Below, in pieces: positions 18,987 to 31,445 of a stretch of 64,000 nucleotides of DNA (positions within the stretch are counted from its first letter, which is position 1; each line of letters begins with the position of its first letter). The notes beneath the pieces were generated by a model. That model did not search any database and was not told the DNA's origin. It saw only the letters and a program-made list of their open reading frames with translations. This DNA comes from Candidatus Regiella endosymbiont of Tuberolachnus salignus (GTDB taxonomy: Bacteria; Pseudomonadota; Gammaproteobacteria; Enterobacterales; Enterobacteriaceae), in NCBI RefSeq assembly GCF_964020115.1, contig NZ_OZ026542.1, positions 2,559,436 through 2,623,435 of the forward strand. The letters run 5' to 3'. Position numbers and translations under genes: made by a program.

Positions 18987-20649
18987 CGGTTTTACTCTCA
19001 AGATTTTCTTTCGATGAATTGACCATTTGGTTAACTTTATCTAAATCAATACGGTTAAACAGGGCGTTAAATTTATTTATTTGATGGTTCAACAAGGGGA
19101 AAGCAAGCTTATCCCAATCCAATTCACTGTTTAGAAAAGCTTGGCTGCGAGTACTTAAGCTTGGCATAACAGGTTTGAGGTAGATCATCAGTACTCGAAA
19201 TAAGTTGATTCCCATAGAACAAATCATTTGCAAATCTGTGGTGCGACTCGCGTCTTTTGCCACCACCCAGGGAGCCTGTTCGTCTACATAACGATTAGCT
19301 AAATCAGCCAACGCCATAATTTCGCGGATAGCTTTACCGTTTTCACGGTTATCATAGGCTTGTGCAATAGTAACAGCTGCATCAGTAAAGGTTTTATACA
19401 GCGCCGCATCAGCAAGCTGATGCGCTAACTTGCCAGCAAATTTTTTATTAATAAAACTCGCATTGCGGGCAGCTAAATTGACCAATTTATTAACGACATC
19501 GGTATTAACCCGTTGCACGAAGTCTGCTAAATTTAAATCTATATCATCAATACGAGAAGATAACTTAGCCGCATAATAATAACGTAGACAATCAGGATCA
19601 AAATAGTTCAGATAAGTGCTAGCTTTAATAAAAGTGCCTCGTGATTTAGACATTTTAGCGCCATTAACCGTGACATAACCGTGAACAAATAAGTTAGTTG
19701 GTTTACGAAAACCACTTCCGTCTAACATCGCTGGCCAAAATAAACTGTGAAAATACACAATATCTTTACCGATAAAATGATATAAATCAGTAGTCGCACC
19801 TTCACACCAAAATGCATTAAAATCCAGATCGCTGCGTTTGCTACAGAGATTTTTAAATGCACTCATATAACCGATAGGAGCATCTAACCAAACGTAAAAA
19901 TATTTACCAGGCGCATCGGGTATTTCAAAACCAAAATAGGGTGCATCGCGCGTTATATCCCACTGCTGTAGACCTGATGTAAACCATTCCTGCATTTTAT
20001 TGGCAACTTGTTCTTGCAAGGTTCCTGAATGGATCCAACTTTGCAGCATGTCACTAAAAGCAGGTAGATCGAAAAAAAAATGTTCAGATTCACGTATCAG
20101 GGGGACAGCGCCAGAAAGTGTAGATTTTGGATCCATCAACTCTATCGGGCTGTATGTTGCACCACAGGCTTCACAATTATCACCATATTGGTCTGGGGAT
20201 TGACACTTTGGGCAACTGCCTTTCACAAAGCGATCCGATAAGAACATTTCTTTTTCAGGATCATACAATTGAGAAATAATACGCTTTTTGATATAGCCTT
20301 TTTCTTTCAAACGACAATAAATTAACTTTGATAGTTCCAGATTTTCTTCGCTATGGCTGGAGTGATAATTATCATAGCTGATGGAGAAACCAGCAAAATC
20401 CTGTTGGTGCTCCTGGCTCATTTCCGCAATCATTTGCTCTGGCTTTAGCCCTAGCTGCTGTGCTTTTAACATAATAGGTGTGCCATGTGCATCATCCGCA
20501 CAGATAAAATAAACCTCGTTGCCACGCATTCGTTGATAGCGAACCCATATATCAGCCTGAATGTGTTCAAGCATGTGGCCAAGATGAATAGCGCCGTTAG
20601 CGTAGGGTAATGCGCACGTTACCAATATTTTTTTTGCCATTTTATCCAT
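18976..20649 (-). CDS. metG: Methionyl-tRNA synthetase lacking the C-terminal tRNA-binding domain
   Basis: Charges tRNA-Met. The 557 residues align with E. coli MetG (677 aa) from the start. They include HLGH (HIGH motif), the zinc knuckle CPKC/CEAC, KMSKSRG and the anticodon-binding helices down to [13 protein letters not shown]. The protein then stops after [13 protein letters not shown], in the linker. The EMAPII/OB-fold domain (about 100-120 residues) used for dimerisation and tRNA affinity is missing, and maeA begins at the break. Truncated MetG cores are known to be active monomers, and some bacteria naturally lack this domain, so the gene is probably functional. Confidence 0.93.
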   Translation of the reverse strand: MDKMAKKILVTCALPYANGAIHLGHMLEHIQADIWVRYQRMRGNEVYFICADDAHGTPIMLKAQQLGLKPEQMIAEMSQEHQQDFAGFSISYDNYHSSHSEENLELSKLIYCRLKEKGYIKKRIISQLYDPEKEMFLSDRFVKGSCPKCQSPDQYGDNCEACGATYSPIELMDPKSTLSGAVPLIRESEHFFFDLPAFSDMLQSWIHSGTLQEQVANKMQEWFTSGLQQWDITRDAPYFGFEIPDAPGKYFYVWLDAPIGYMSAFKNLCSKRSDLDFNAFWCEGATTDLYHFIGKDIVYFHSLFWPAMLDGSGFRKPTNLFVHGYVTVNGAKMSKSRGTFIKASTYLNYFDPDCLRYYYAAKLSSRIDDIDLNLADFVQRVNTDVVNKLVNLAARNASFINKKFAGKLAHQLADAALYKTFTDAAVTIAQAYDNRENGKAIREIMALADLANRYVDEQAPWVVAKDASRTTDLQMICSMGINLFRVLMIYLKPVMPSLSTRSQAFLNSELDWDKLAFPLLNHQINKFNALFNRIDLDKVNQMVNSSKENLESKTDGT

Positions 20650-20812
20650 AAGAGAATATTTTTAACCGTGATTTGCATTAAACGATGCCAAATGTTAACC
20701 GATCATACCCTTGGTCGCTAGCTGTGTTGATGTTTGATTATTATTTGCATGATAATTAAGTGAAAGAAAGCGTTGTCTGTCATTTACACGAAAATGTTTT
20801 ATTTGTTTTTAA

Positions 20813-20956
20813 TAGACCTCTTTGGAAACCGTAGTTCGTTATGCGGAGTCAAGGCACCCGGCGCACAGCAACCTTCGTTAACATAAAGTACATGAGGATT
20901 GCGCGCACCGGACAACGCAGGATCCGTATCACGCAGTAGGTTTCCGAAGAGGTCTA
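20813..20956. repeat. Family 1 short inverted-repeat element, copy B
   Basis: 144 bp from TAGACCTCTTTGGAAACCGT to GTTTCCGAAGAGGTCTA, upstream of metG and ubiG. Interior contains CGGCGCACAGCAACC and CGCGCACCGGACAACGC. Confidence 0.88.
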
Positions 20957-20982
20957 ATGAATGATTTTACATTAGGGGCACT

Positions 20983-21048
20983 AAGAGCCTGTTCCAAATC
21001 TTCTTGAATGATACTCAGACGAACACAAAAGATTTCAAATGGCTCTTA
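20983..21048. repeat. Family 2 element, internally deleted (about 66 bp)
   Basis: Both ends remain (AAGAGCCTGTTCCAAATCTT and GATTTCAAATGGCTCTT) with a short centre. It lies about 50 bases before the ubiG start, so it sits in or near the ubiG promoter. Confidence 0.7.
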
Positions 21049-21100
21049 GTAATTCATGTGTATAATTTTCCTCAACGATCAATTCAAGAGATACTGATTT

Positions 21101-21829
21101 ATGCACGCCAAACTCACCAATAATCCACCTAACATTGATCAACAAGAAATAGCTAAATTTGCAGCCATCGCGTCTCACTGGTGGGATTTACAAGGTGATT
21201 TAAAATCGCTTCACCGCATTAATCCATTGCGCCTTAACTATATTTTACAACGCGCAGAAGGTATTTTTGCGAAGAAAGTATTAGATGTTGGTTGTGGTGG
21301 CGGTATTCTCGCAGAAAGTATGGCCAGAGAAGGTGCAGAGGTGACTGGACTGGACATGGGTAGCGAACCGTTACAAGTAGCACGATTGCACGCCTTAGAA
21401 AATAAAGTACAACTCAATTACATTCAGCAAACAGTCGAAGAGCATACAAAAACCCACAGGGAACAATACGATTTAGTCACTTGCATGGAGATGCTAGAAC
21501 ATGTTCCTGATCCCGCATCGGTGGTGCATGCTTGCGCGCAATTAGTTAAACCCGGGGGACATGTTTTCTTCTCTACCATCAATCGCAATATTAAATCTTG
21601 GTTAATGGCAAAAGTTGCAGCGGAATATATTTTACGCCTGGTTCCGAAAGGGACACATGATGCGAAAAAGTTTATCCGACCGGCGGAACTAATAAGATGG
21701 CTAGAGTCAACATCATTAATTGAACGTCACATCATTGGACTACATTACAATCCATTCAATGATAATTTTAATCTGGGTTACAAGGTAGACGTTAATTATA
21801 TGTTGCATACACAACGACACCATCATTAA
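21101..21829 (+). CDS. ubiG: Ubiquinone biosynthesis O-methyltransferase UbiG
   Basis: Carries out both O-methylations of ubiquinone synthesis, with SAM as donor, at the membrane. The 242 residues show the class I methyltransferase glycine motif [16 protein letters not shown], acidic GLDMG, post-[12 protein letters not shown] and the amphipathic membrane-binding insert [20 protein letters not shown], all as in E. coli UbiG. The stop codon TAA coincides with the first bases of a family 1 element. Confidence 0.96.
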   Translation: MHAKLTNNPPNIDQQEIAKFAAIASHWWDLQGDLKSLHRINPLRLNYILQRAEGIFAKKVLDVGCGGGILAESMAREGAEVTGLDMGSEPLQVARLHALENKVQLNYIQQTVEEHTKTHREQYDLVTCMEMLEHVPDPASVVHACAQLVKPGGHVFFSTINRNIKSWLMAKVAAEYILRLVPKGTHDAKKFIRPAELIRWLESTSLIERHIIGLHYNPFNDNFNLGYKVDVNYMLHTQRHHH

Positions 21830-21965
21830 ACCTCTTTCCAAACCTACTGCGTGACGCGGATCCTGCGGTGCCCGCTGCGAGCAATCCTCATGTTTGGCAA
21901 CGAAGGTTGCTGTGCGCCAAGCGCCTTGCATTAGCCTCACTCGCTACGGTTTGGAAAGAAGTCTA
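21827..21965. repeat. Family 1 short inverted-repeat element, copy C
   Basis: About 139 bp from TAAACCTCTTTCCAAACC to GGTTTGGAAAGAAGTCTA. It overlaps the ubiG stop codon. Confidence 0.85.
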
Positions 21966-21966
21966 T

Positions 21967-22006
21967 TAAAAAAAAACCTTTCTGCAGCCTGAGCTGAAGA
22001 AAGGTT
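21967..22006 (-). terminator. Intrinsic terminator for the minus-strand yidC-side transcript
   Basis: Read on the minus strand, AACCTTTCTTCAGC and its complement form a stem with loop TCAG, followed by nine T residues. It lies about 145 bases beyond the stop of the S66 carboxypeptidase gene. The gap 22007-22149 contains no gene I can see. Confidence 0.75.
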
Positions 22007-22149
22007 GCCAATTCCGGCCTAATACCAGGGAAGAGGCTAATATACGCCATTTATAAGTAAAATCTACCTTTTTATTTGCCAGCCAGGGCAATAACATTTT
22101 TACATCTTCCCCACTATAACGTTCTATGCGATCCTCGTGGCTTCTAAAA

Positions 22150-23163
22150 CTATTTTGATTTATTCGATAACGCCATTTTTTTCTGCGTCAAAGAACAATA
22201 TTCATCATTTTTGTTGCAGTTGATCTTCACATCATTAAAAAGAATCAGTGGTTTATTAGTTTTGCCGTGTCCAAAGAGCGGGTAATAGTAAACAGGATAA
22301 GGTGCTTTAGCTGCAAAATCTTTAATCACTGTTTTAAATATTAACCGCTCTTCATCTGTAGCAGAAAGAGAATAAAACTGCCCAAAGATGATGCCTTTAG
22401 GTTTGAATTGATTTTTATAAAGCAATTGATGTAAGGAGCGGTCAAGTTGACGATAGGTCACACCAACATCTTCAACAATGAAAATATCGTCAGCGCTTAC
22501 CGTTTCGTATTTTGTTGAGAAGAGAGATTGTAATAAAGTCAGGTTGCCGCCAAAAAGTTTACCCGCAATATTTTTTCTAGCCTGATTATTCAGTGGTATC
22601 ACATCACGATATTTAATCTCCTTTTCCGCTAAAGAAAAAATATCCTCTACATCACTATTCCTACTGATTTCTGATTTTGTTTCATTGGGAACATACAGGT
22701 TTTTATTGAAAGAAGCCAAAACCCCATGAACAGAAGGCCACTTTATCTGTCTATTGATAAAATAATGGATGGCAGTAACATCACTAAACCCGACGATAAT
22801 TTTTGGCGTGGATTTTTTTATCTTATCTTCAGCAGCATAAAGATAGGGTAATAAATTTAATGCCCCTGCCCCACCGCGTACAAACCATAAATATTTAACA
22901 TTATCGTCGGTCAGGGCGTTAATAAGGGTCTTTGCTCTGCTTTTATCCGTATTAACATAACCGAAATCAGAAACCTGTTGATCGAGGTATCGAGTATCCA
23001 CAAGATGCCCTTTTTCCTCGAACATGGTAATTATGCTAGGGATCACTTCCTCGTTATATTCACTAGAGCTTGATATGAGATAAATCGTTGGCTTTTCTTG
23101 TGCAATGAGCTCAGATGATAAAATAAAACCTAATAAAAAAATAAAAACATAGGATACTTTCAT
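22150..23163 (-). CDS. Exported S66-family LD-carboxypeptidase-like protein
   Basis: S66 serine peptidases cut the terminal D-Ala of murein tetrapeptides, or confer immunity to peptide-nucleotide antibiotics (MccF). Visible motifs are the nucleophile in GFSDVTA (Ser about 127), a Glu in VEDVG and a His in FGHGKTN. It has an N-terminal hydrophobic signal (MKVSYVFIFLLGFILSSEL), whereas E. coli LdcA is cytoplasmic. I start at ATG 23163, with GGAG before it; the frame upstream to 23208 is merely an ERIC-like terminal repeat read through. It occupies the position after yidC where mnmE usually lies. Confidence 0.8.
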   Translation of the reverse strand: MKVSYVFIFLLGFILSSELIAQEKPTIYLISSSSEYNEEVIPSIITMFEEKGHLVDTRYLDQQVSDFGYVNTDKSRAKTLINALTDDNVKYLWFVRGGAGALNLLPYLYAAEDKIKKSTPKIIVGFSDVTAIHYFINRQIKWPSVHGVLASFNKNLYVPNETKSEISRNSDVEDIFSLAEKEIKYRDVIPLNNQARKNIAGKLFGGNLTLLQSLFSTKYETVSADDIFIVEDVGVTYRQLDRSLHQLLYKNQFKPKGIIFGQFYSLSATDEERLIFKTVIKDFAAKAPYPVYYYPLFGHGKTNKPLILFNDVKINCNKNDEYCSLTQKKMALSNKSK

Positions 23164-23189
23164 ACAAAGCTCCACTGAAATTTCTGTTT

Positions 23190-23209
23190 TATACCCTTCG
23201 CCTTTCAAG
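23190..23209. repeat. ERIC-like terminal repeat, single end
   Basis: TATACCCTTCGCCTTTCAAG lies exactly against the yidC stop codon. Only one terminus is present, as if a deletion between two ERIC-like copies, or within one, joined yidC to the S66 gene. Confidence 0.7.
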
Positions 23210-24838
23210 TCATTTTTTTTCGCGTTGATGTAAGCCGCGTTTCTCTAAACCATGATAAATCAAATATTGCTGCAAGATAGTCACCAAATTACTGACGATG
23301 TAGTACAGCACCAAACCAGCGGGAAACCATAAGAAAAATACCGTAAAAATAACAGGCATAAACGTCATGATTTTTTGCTGCATAGGATCGGTGATAGTGG
23401 TTGGTGACATCTTCTGAATAAAATACATGGTGACACCCATCAGAATCGGCAAGATATAGTAAGGATCTTGCGCTGATAAGTCATGGATCCACAATACAAA
23501 GGAGGCATGGCGCAGTTCAACCGAACTCATCAACATATAATACAATGCTAGAAAAATCGGCATCTGAATCAGTAGCGGTAAACAACCGCCCAACGGATTA
23601 ACCTGTTCAGTTTTATACAACGCCATCATTTCTTGGCTCATGCGTTGCTTATCGTCGCCGATACGCTCACGCATTTCGGTAAGCTTGGGTTGAAGCATCC
23701 GCATTTTTGCCATCGAAGTATATTGAGCCTTTGTCAGTGGATACATAATGCCACGGACAATAAAGGTAATAACAATAATGGAAAAACCCCAATTACCGAT
23801 AAAACCTTGAATAAAATGCAATAACTTAAACAATGGCTGAGAAATAAACCATAACCAACCATAATCTACCGTCAAATCGAGATGAGTGGCAATTGCTGCC
23901 ATCTTGTCCTGGATCTCTGGACCGATCCATAACGTCGCTGCTAAATCTTTTTGTTCCCCCGGAGGGATAACCACTGGCATACTCTTAAAACCAATAGCAG
24001 CCAGGCCATTGCTGAGCTTATTGGAGTAGAAAGTGTGAGTTTCTTGAGCAGCTGGGATCCAAGCAGTGGCAAAATATTGCTGTAACATCGCAACCCAGCC
24101 ACCTTGGGTTACCGTATTTAAGTTAGTCTCTTCAATATCACTAAAACTGTATTTTTTATATTTAGTCTCATCGGAAGAGTATGCCGCTCCACGATAAGTC
24201 TGCAACGCAAAATTACTACTGCCGGTATCGCGGTATTGAGGCAAGTTAACACTTTGTTTCAATTGACCAAATAAACTGAATTCCAAGGGCGTAGCCAAGG
24301 TATTTTTAACCCGATAATGCACTCCAATCGCATAATCGTTACGCTTCAGCACAAAGGTTTTAGTAAATATCACGCCTTCTTGGCTAGTGAAAGTTAATGG
24401 GATACGTAATTCATCTTGGTTTTCAGCCAGTACAAAGTGATCCTGAGTGGCCGTAAATAACGGGCGAGCCCCGTTAGCAGGATTATCCGGCCCATTTTTG
24501 CCGGTTAAACCGCTTTGGGCTTGATAAATAAAAGCCGGGGTGGTTTCTAATAGTTCAAAAGGCTTATCTGAACCTAATACATTTGGATAGGCGAGTAAAT
24601 TGGCCTGTTCAATATCACCTCCACGCATATTAATGGTCAAAGACAATACATCAGTCTGTACTCTAATCAATTGCTTTTGAGTATCAGCTGCCGTTTGGTT
24701 TGCCATACTAGCCATATCCGTACTCTGTTGCGCAGTCTGGGGAAAGGATGGTGGGTTATTGTCCACTTGCCACGTTTGCCAGATCATGAAAGAGACGAAC
24801 AACAAAGCGATGAGGAGGAGATTACGTTGCGGAGCCAT
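23210..24838 (-). CDS. yidC: Membrane protein insertase YidC
   Basis: Inserts inner-membrane proteins alone or with Sec. The 542 residues fit E. coli YidC (548 aa): N-terminal membrane anchor (residues 6-20, [17 protein letters not shown]), a large periplasmic P1 domain (to about 330), then the five-helix insertase core with [37 protein letters not shown] and the basic C-terminus. It overlaps yidD by 17 bases in the conserved order rpmH-rnpA-yidD-yidC. Confidence 0.96.
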   Translation of the reverse strand: MAPQRNLLLIALLFVSFMIWQTWQVDNNPPSFPQTAQQSTDMASMANQTAADTQKQLIRVQTDVLSLTINMRGGDIEQANLLAYPNVLGSDKPFELLETTPAFIYQAQSGLTGKNGPDNPANGARPLFTATQDHFVLAENQDELRIPLTFTSQEGVIFTKTFVLKRNDYAIGVHYRVKNTLATPLEFSLFGQLKQSVNLPQYRDTGSSNFALQTYRGAAYSSDETKYKKYSFSDIEETNLNTVTQGGWVAMLQQYFATAWIPAAQETHTFYSNKLSNGLAAIGFKSMPVVIPPGEQKDLAATLWIGPEIQDKMAAIATHLDLTVDYGWLWFISQPLFKLLHFIQGFIGNWGFSIIVITFIVRGIMYPLTKAQYTSMAKMRMLQPKLTEMRERIGDDKQRMSQEMMALYKTEQVNPLGGCLPLLIQMPIFLALYYMLMSSVELRHASFVLWIHDLSAQDPYYILPILMGVTMYFIQKMSPTTITDPMQQKIMTFMPVIFTVFFLWFPAGLVLYYIVSNLVTILQQYLIYHGLEKRGLHQREKK

Positions 24839-25109
24839 CGTGAGTGTTCTCTAAATTATCTTCGGGTTTTGGCGGCACAAGATCAGTGCCACCTGGGTTC
24901 AAAGGGTGGCATTTTAATACACGCTTCAGTGTTAACCCACTGCCTTTTAGCAGGCCAAACTTAATCAAGGCTTCAATTGCGTAATCGGAACAGGTCGGAT
25001 AAAAACGGCAGCGAGGCTCCAAAAATGGGCTAATAATGCGCTGATATCCCTTAATCAGTCCGATCAGAACATGGCAAATTAGCGGTATTAACGACAATAG
25101 CGATGCCAT
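24822..25109 (-). CDS. yidD: Membrane protein insertion efficiency factor YidD
   Basis: A small (95 aa) amphipathic membrane-associated protein that assists YidC. Diagnostic sequence: [20 protein letters not shown] (cysteines of the family), [10 protein letters not shown] and [12 protein letters not shown]. It overlaps rnpA by 22 bases and yidC by 17, as in relatives. Confidence 0.93.
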   Translation of the reverse strand: MASLLSLIPLICHVLIGLIKGYQRIISPFLEPRCRFYPTCSDYAIEALIKFGLLKGSGLTLKRVLKCHPLNPGGTDLVPPKPEDNLENTHDGSAT

Positions 25110-25432
25110 AATTTTTCTAACATTTTCGCCAGTACCAAATTATCAAGCTCAACGGCACCTTTTTTAGCCAACACCACAAAATCCATAGATGGCAACTGAT
25201 GCTGACGCAAACGAAAACTTTCGCGGGTTAGACGTCTAATCCGGTTACGCTCATGTGCTCGTTTAATCTGCTTTTTTGCAATGGCAAAACCTATTCGAGG
25301 GTGGCCTAATTCGTTCATACGGCCAAGGAACGTAATTTGCGGTGTACCAGCCTGTTTTGGCTGTTGAAAAACAAAAGCAAAACTAGCAGGAGTTAACAAA
25401 CGTAACTCCCTAGGAAATGCTAACTTAACCAC
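25088..25432 (-). CDS. rnpA: Ribonuclease P protein component
   Basis: Protein cofactor of RNase P, which matures tRNA 5' ends. The 114 residues begin [18 protein letters not shown] as in E. coli and carry the RNR motif ([17 protein letters not shown]). The C-terminus is a little shorter than in E. coli (119 aa). It is 17 bases from rpmH in the standard rpmH-rnpA operon. Confidence 0.96.
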   Translation of the reverse strand: MVKLAFPRELRLLTPASFAFVFQQPKQAGTPQITFLGRMNELGHPRIGFAIAKKQIKRAHERNRIRRLTRESFRLRQHQLPSMDFVVLAKKGAVELDNLVLAKMLEKLWHRYCR

Positions 25433-25449
25433 TTAAACGGTGAGCTTAA

Positions 25450-25870
<421 letters not shown>

Positions 25871-26115
25871 AAACTGTGATGAATTAGCCGCTTCGGTATA
25901 ATGATCGCCTGTCAGCAAATCGTCTGTCGACAAAAAGGCTTGAATCTGCAAGTTAAGGGGAAGATATATTGCTGCGTTTGCGCTATGATCTTCTGCCCTG
26001 TTGGTGATCTCGATACTCCAAATTGGACAGCACGTAGCAGGTCGTTGTCGTATGATGAATTCATAGCCTATTCTTTTTATTTCTTTTTATTGGTCTTGTT
26101 AGAGTGGAGTTTACC

Positions 26116-27504
26116 GTGTCACTTTCGCTTTGGCAGCAATGTCTTGCCCGATTGCAGGAAGAATTACCTGCCACAGAATTTAGTATGTGGATCCGCCCAT
26201 TACAGGCGGAACTGAGTGATAACACACTAGCTCTTTACGCCCCTAATCGTTTTGTTTTAGACTGGGTTCGCGATAAATATTTAAACAATATCAATGGATT
26301 ACTTAATGATTTTTGCGGGGAAAATATTCCTTTGCTGCGTTTTGAAGTCGGGAACAAACCTGTAATACAAACGACTAACCCGTCGGCGATAAGCAGTGTT
26401 GGTGTACCAATCGTGCCTATCACTCACAATGTCACTGGGCGACTTGGTTGGGATAGTGCGCTTACGCAACCTCAGCGTGATTACCGTTCAAATATCAACA
26501 CGAAGCATTCATTTGATAATTTTGTAGAAGGAAAATCTAATCAGTTGGCTCGAGCAGCCGCACGTCAGGTTGCTGATAACCCTGGTAAAGCATATAACCC
26601 CTTATTTCTGTATGGTTGTACCGGTTTAGGTAAAACGCATCTTTTGCATGCAGTGGGTAACGGTATTATTGCTAATAAATCTAAAGCGAAAGTAGTGTAT
26701 ATGCACTCTGAACGCTTTGTGCAGGATATGGTTAAAGCACTACAAAACAATGCGATTGAAGAATTTAAACGTTATTACCGTTCACTTGATGCTTTACTCA
26801 TTGATGATATTCAATTTTTTTCCAACAAAGAACGTTCTCAGGAAGAATTTTTTCATACTTTTAATACATTATTGGAAGGCAATCAGCAAATTATTTTGAC
26901 ATCAGATCGTTATCCAAAAGAAATCAATGGCGTGGCAGATCGGCTAAAATCTCGCTTTGGTTGGGGTCTGACAGTCGCCATTGATCCACCAGAGCTTGAA
27001 ACCCGTGTCGCTATTTTGATGAAAAAAGCAGATGAGAATGATATTGTTTTGCCGAATGAAGTCGCTTTTTTTATCGCAAAACGTTTACGTTCTAACGTAC
27101 GTGAACTAGAAGGGGCCTTAAACCGCGTGATTGCTAATGCCAATTTTACCGGCCGAGCAATCACCATTGATTTTGTGCGCGAAGCACTGTGTGATTTACT
27201 TGCATTGCAAGAAAAGCTTGTTACCATTGATAATATTCAAAGAACGGTCGCTGAATATTATAAAGTTAAAGTCACCGATCTTCTTTCCAAACGGCGTTCT
27301 CGTTCAGTAGCACGACCGCGTCAAATGGCCATGGCCATGGCCAAAGAATTAACCAACCATAGTCTGCCTGAAATTGGTAATGCATTTGGAGGTCGTGACC
27401 ATACCACGGTGTTGCATGCCTGTCGAAAAATTGAACAATTGCGTGAAGAAAATCACCATTTTAAAGAAGATTTCTTAAATCTAATTAGAACCTTATCCGC
27501 CTAA
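26116..27504 (+). CDS. dnaA: Chromosomal replication initiator protein DnaA
   Basis: AAA+ initiator that unwinds oriC. The 462 residues match E. coli DnaA: domain I ([20 protein letters not shown]), a variable domain II, the ATPase domain with Walker [14 protein letters not shown] and Walker [10 protein letters not shown], and the DNA-binding signature [18 protein letters not shown] 26116, with GGAG before it, gives the family start. One Walker A glycine (GGTGLGKT in E. coli) is Cys. Followed 5 bases later by dnaN. Confidence 0.97.
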   Translation: MSLSLWQQCLARLQEELPATEFSMWIRPLQAELSDNTLALYAPNRFVLDWVRDKYLNNINGLLNDFCGENIPLLRFEVGNKPVIQTTNPSAISSVGVPIVPITHNVTGRLGWDSALTQPQRDYRSNINTKHSFDNFVEGKSNQLARAAARQVADNPGKAYNPLFLYGCTGLGKTHLLHAVGNGIIANKSKAKVVYMHSERFVQDMVKALQNNAIEEFKRYYRSLDALLIDDIQFFSNKERSQEEFFHTFNTLLEGNQQIILTSDRYPKEINGVADRLKSRFGWGLTVAIDPPELETRVAILMKKADENDIVLPNEVAFFIAKRLRSNVRELEGALNRVIANANFTGRAITIDFVREALCDLLALQEKLVTIDNIQRTVAEYYKVKVTDLLSKRRSRSVARPRQMAMAMAKELTNHSLPEIGNAFGGRDHTTVLHACRKIEQLREENHHFKEDFLNLIRTLSA

Positions 27505-27509
27505 GCGCC

Positions 27510-28637
27510 ATGAAATTTACTATTAAACGTGAACATTTGCTCAAACCCTTACAACAGGTCAGTGGTCCGCTCAGTGCACGTACAGCCTTGCCGATTCTGG
27601 CTAATTTACTGCTACAAGTTAGCGACAACACACTGACCTTGACCGGTACTGACCTAGAAATTGAGATGGTGGCAACAATTGCTTTGTCTCAGTCTCATAA
27701 AACTGAAACTGGATCCACTACGGTACCCGCCCGCAAGTTTTTCGATATTTGTCGAGGTTTGCCGGAAGACGCTGAAATCACCGTGACACTAGAAACTAAA
27801 CGTTTATCAATACGTTCAGGTCATAGCCGTTTTTCGCTTTCCATACTGTCCGCTAGCGATTTTCCTAATCTGGCCGATTTGAAAAAAGAAAAAGAAGTCG
27901 AATTAACTGTTTCACCGGCAGCCTTAAAGTGTTTGATCGATTCAACTCAATTTGCTATGGCGCATCAAGATGTACGCTACTATCTCAATGGAATGTTATT
28001 CGAAGTTGAAGGTGAAAAATTATGTGCGATCACCACTGATGGTCATCGTTTGGCAGTCTGTTCAACCTCTGTAATTCAAAAAGACACCGCGCAAGAGTTG
28101 AAAAAATATTCGGTGATAGTACCACGTAAAGCTGTCATCGAATTAGCGCGCTTACTCAGTGGTGGCGAGGATAGGTTGTGTCTACAAATTGGCAGCAATA
28201 ATATCCGTGTTCATCTCAATGGCTTTATTTTTACCTCAAAATTAGTTGATGGCCGTTTCCCTGACTATAAACGTGTCTTTCCTAAAAATCCGTCAAAAAT
28301 AGTTATTGCAAGCTGTGAGCAACTTAAACAAGCCTTTTCACGGGCGGCGATTTTATCCAATGCAAAATTCCGGGGTGTCCGGCTGCATATTAGCGCGGGT
28401 AAACTTAAAATTACCGCAAATAATCCAGAGCAAGAAGAGGCAGAAGAAACCCTCGATGTCGACTATCAGGGCGAGGATATTGAAATCAGTTTCAATGTAG
28501 GTTATCTGCTGGATGTCCTTAATGCGCTTAAATGCGACAAAGTCAAGCTGCTACTGATTGACTCGGTTTCTAGTGTACAAATTGAAAATATTGAAAATCA
28601 AATCACCACCTATATTGTGATGCCAATGCGTCTTTAA
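27510..28637 (+). CDS. dnaN: DNA polymerase III beta subunit (sliding clamp)
   Basis: Ring-shaped processivity clamp. The 375 residues begin MKFTIKREHLLKPLQQVSGPL and end TYIVMPMRL as in E. coli (366 aa), with conserved FFDICRGLPE, DVRYYLNGMLFE, TDGHRLAVCS and FTSKLVDGRFPDYKRV. A few residues longer, from small loop insertions. In operon with dnaA; the next gene should be recF but only a relic remains. Confidence 0.97.
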   Translation: MKFTIKREHLLKPLQQVSGPLSARTALPILANLLLQVSDNTLTLTGTDLEIEMVATIALSQSHKTETGSTTVPARKFFDICRGLPEDAEITVTLETKRLSIRSGHSRFSLSILSASDFPNLADLKKEKEVELTVSPAALKCLIDSTQFAMAHQDVRYYLNGMLFEVEGEKLCAITTDGHRLAVCSTSVIQKDTAQELKKYSVIVPRKAVIELARLLSGGEDRLCLQIGSNNIRVHLNGFIFTSKLVDGRFPDYKRVFPKNPSKIVIASCEQLKQAFSRAAILSNAKFRGVRLHISAGKLKITANNPEQEEAEETLDVDYQGEDIEISFNVGYLLDVLNALKCDKVKLLLIDSVSSVQIENIENQITTYIVMPMRL

Positions 28638-28638
28638 A

Positions 28639-28759
28639 TATACCCACAGTCCTTCAAGTTACCGCTAGGCGGCAGGGGGTGAGAGCGATGAGCATAGACA
28701 TACCATGAGGGCGAGCACCCGCAGCCAACAACACAGCGGCTTCAAAGGCGAAGGGTATA
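28639..28759. repeat. ERIC-like element between dnaN and the recF relic
   Basis: 121 bp from TATACCCACAGTCCTTCAAG to GCTTCAAAGGCGAAGGGTATA-type end, starting 2 bases after the dnaN stop. Confidence 0.85.
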
Positions 28760-31259
<2,500 letters not shown>

Positions 31260-31301
31260 TGAGATTTGTTGAATGCGCCTGAAAAGGAAAAAGATCTGGA
31301 T

Positions 31302-31427
31302 TATACCCAATGAATTTCGAGTTACGGCAAGGCGGCAAGGGCGACCGACCGATGAGCATAGACAGGCTACCTGATGAGGCGAACACACGCAGCTAACGCC
31401 GCCGTAACTTGAAAGGCGAAGGGTATA
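31302..31427. repeat. ERIC-like element between gyrB and relA
   Basis: 126 bp from TATACCCAATGAATTTCGAG to AACTTGAAAGGCGAAGGGTATA-type end. Almost identical to the copy at 61868-61993. Confidence 0.88.
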
Positions 31428-31445
31428 GGCTCTTAGAGGAAAATT

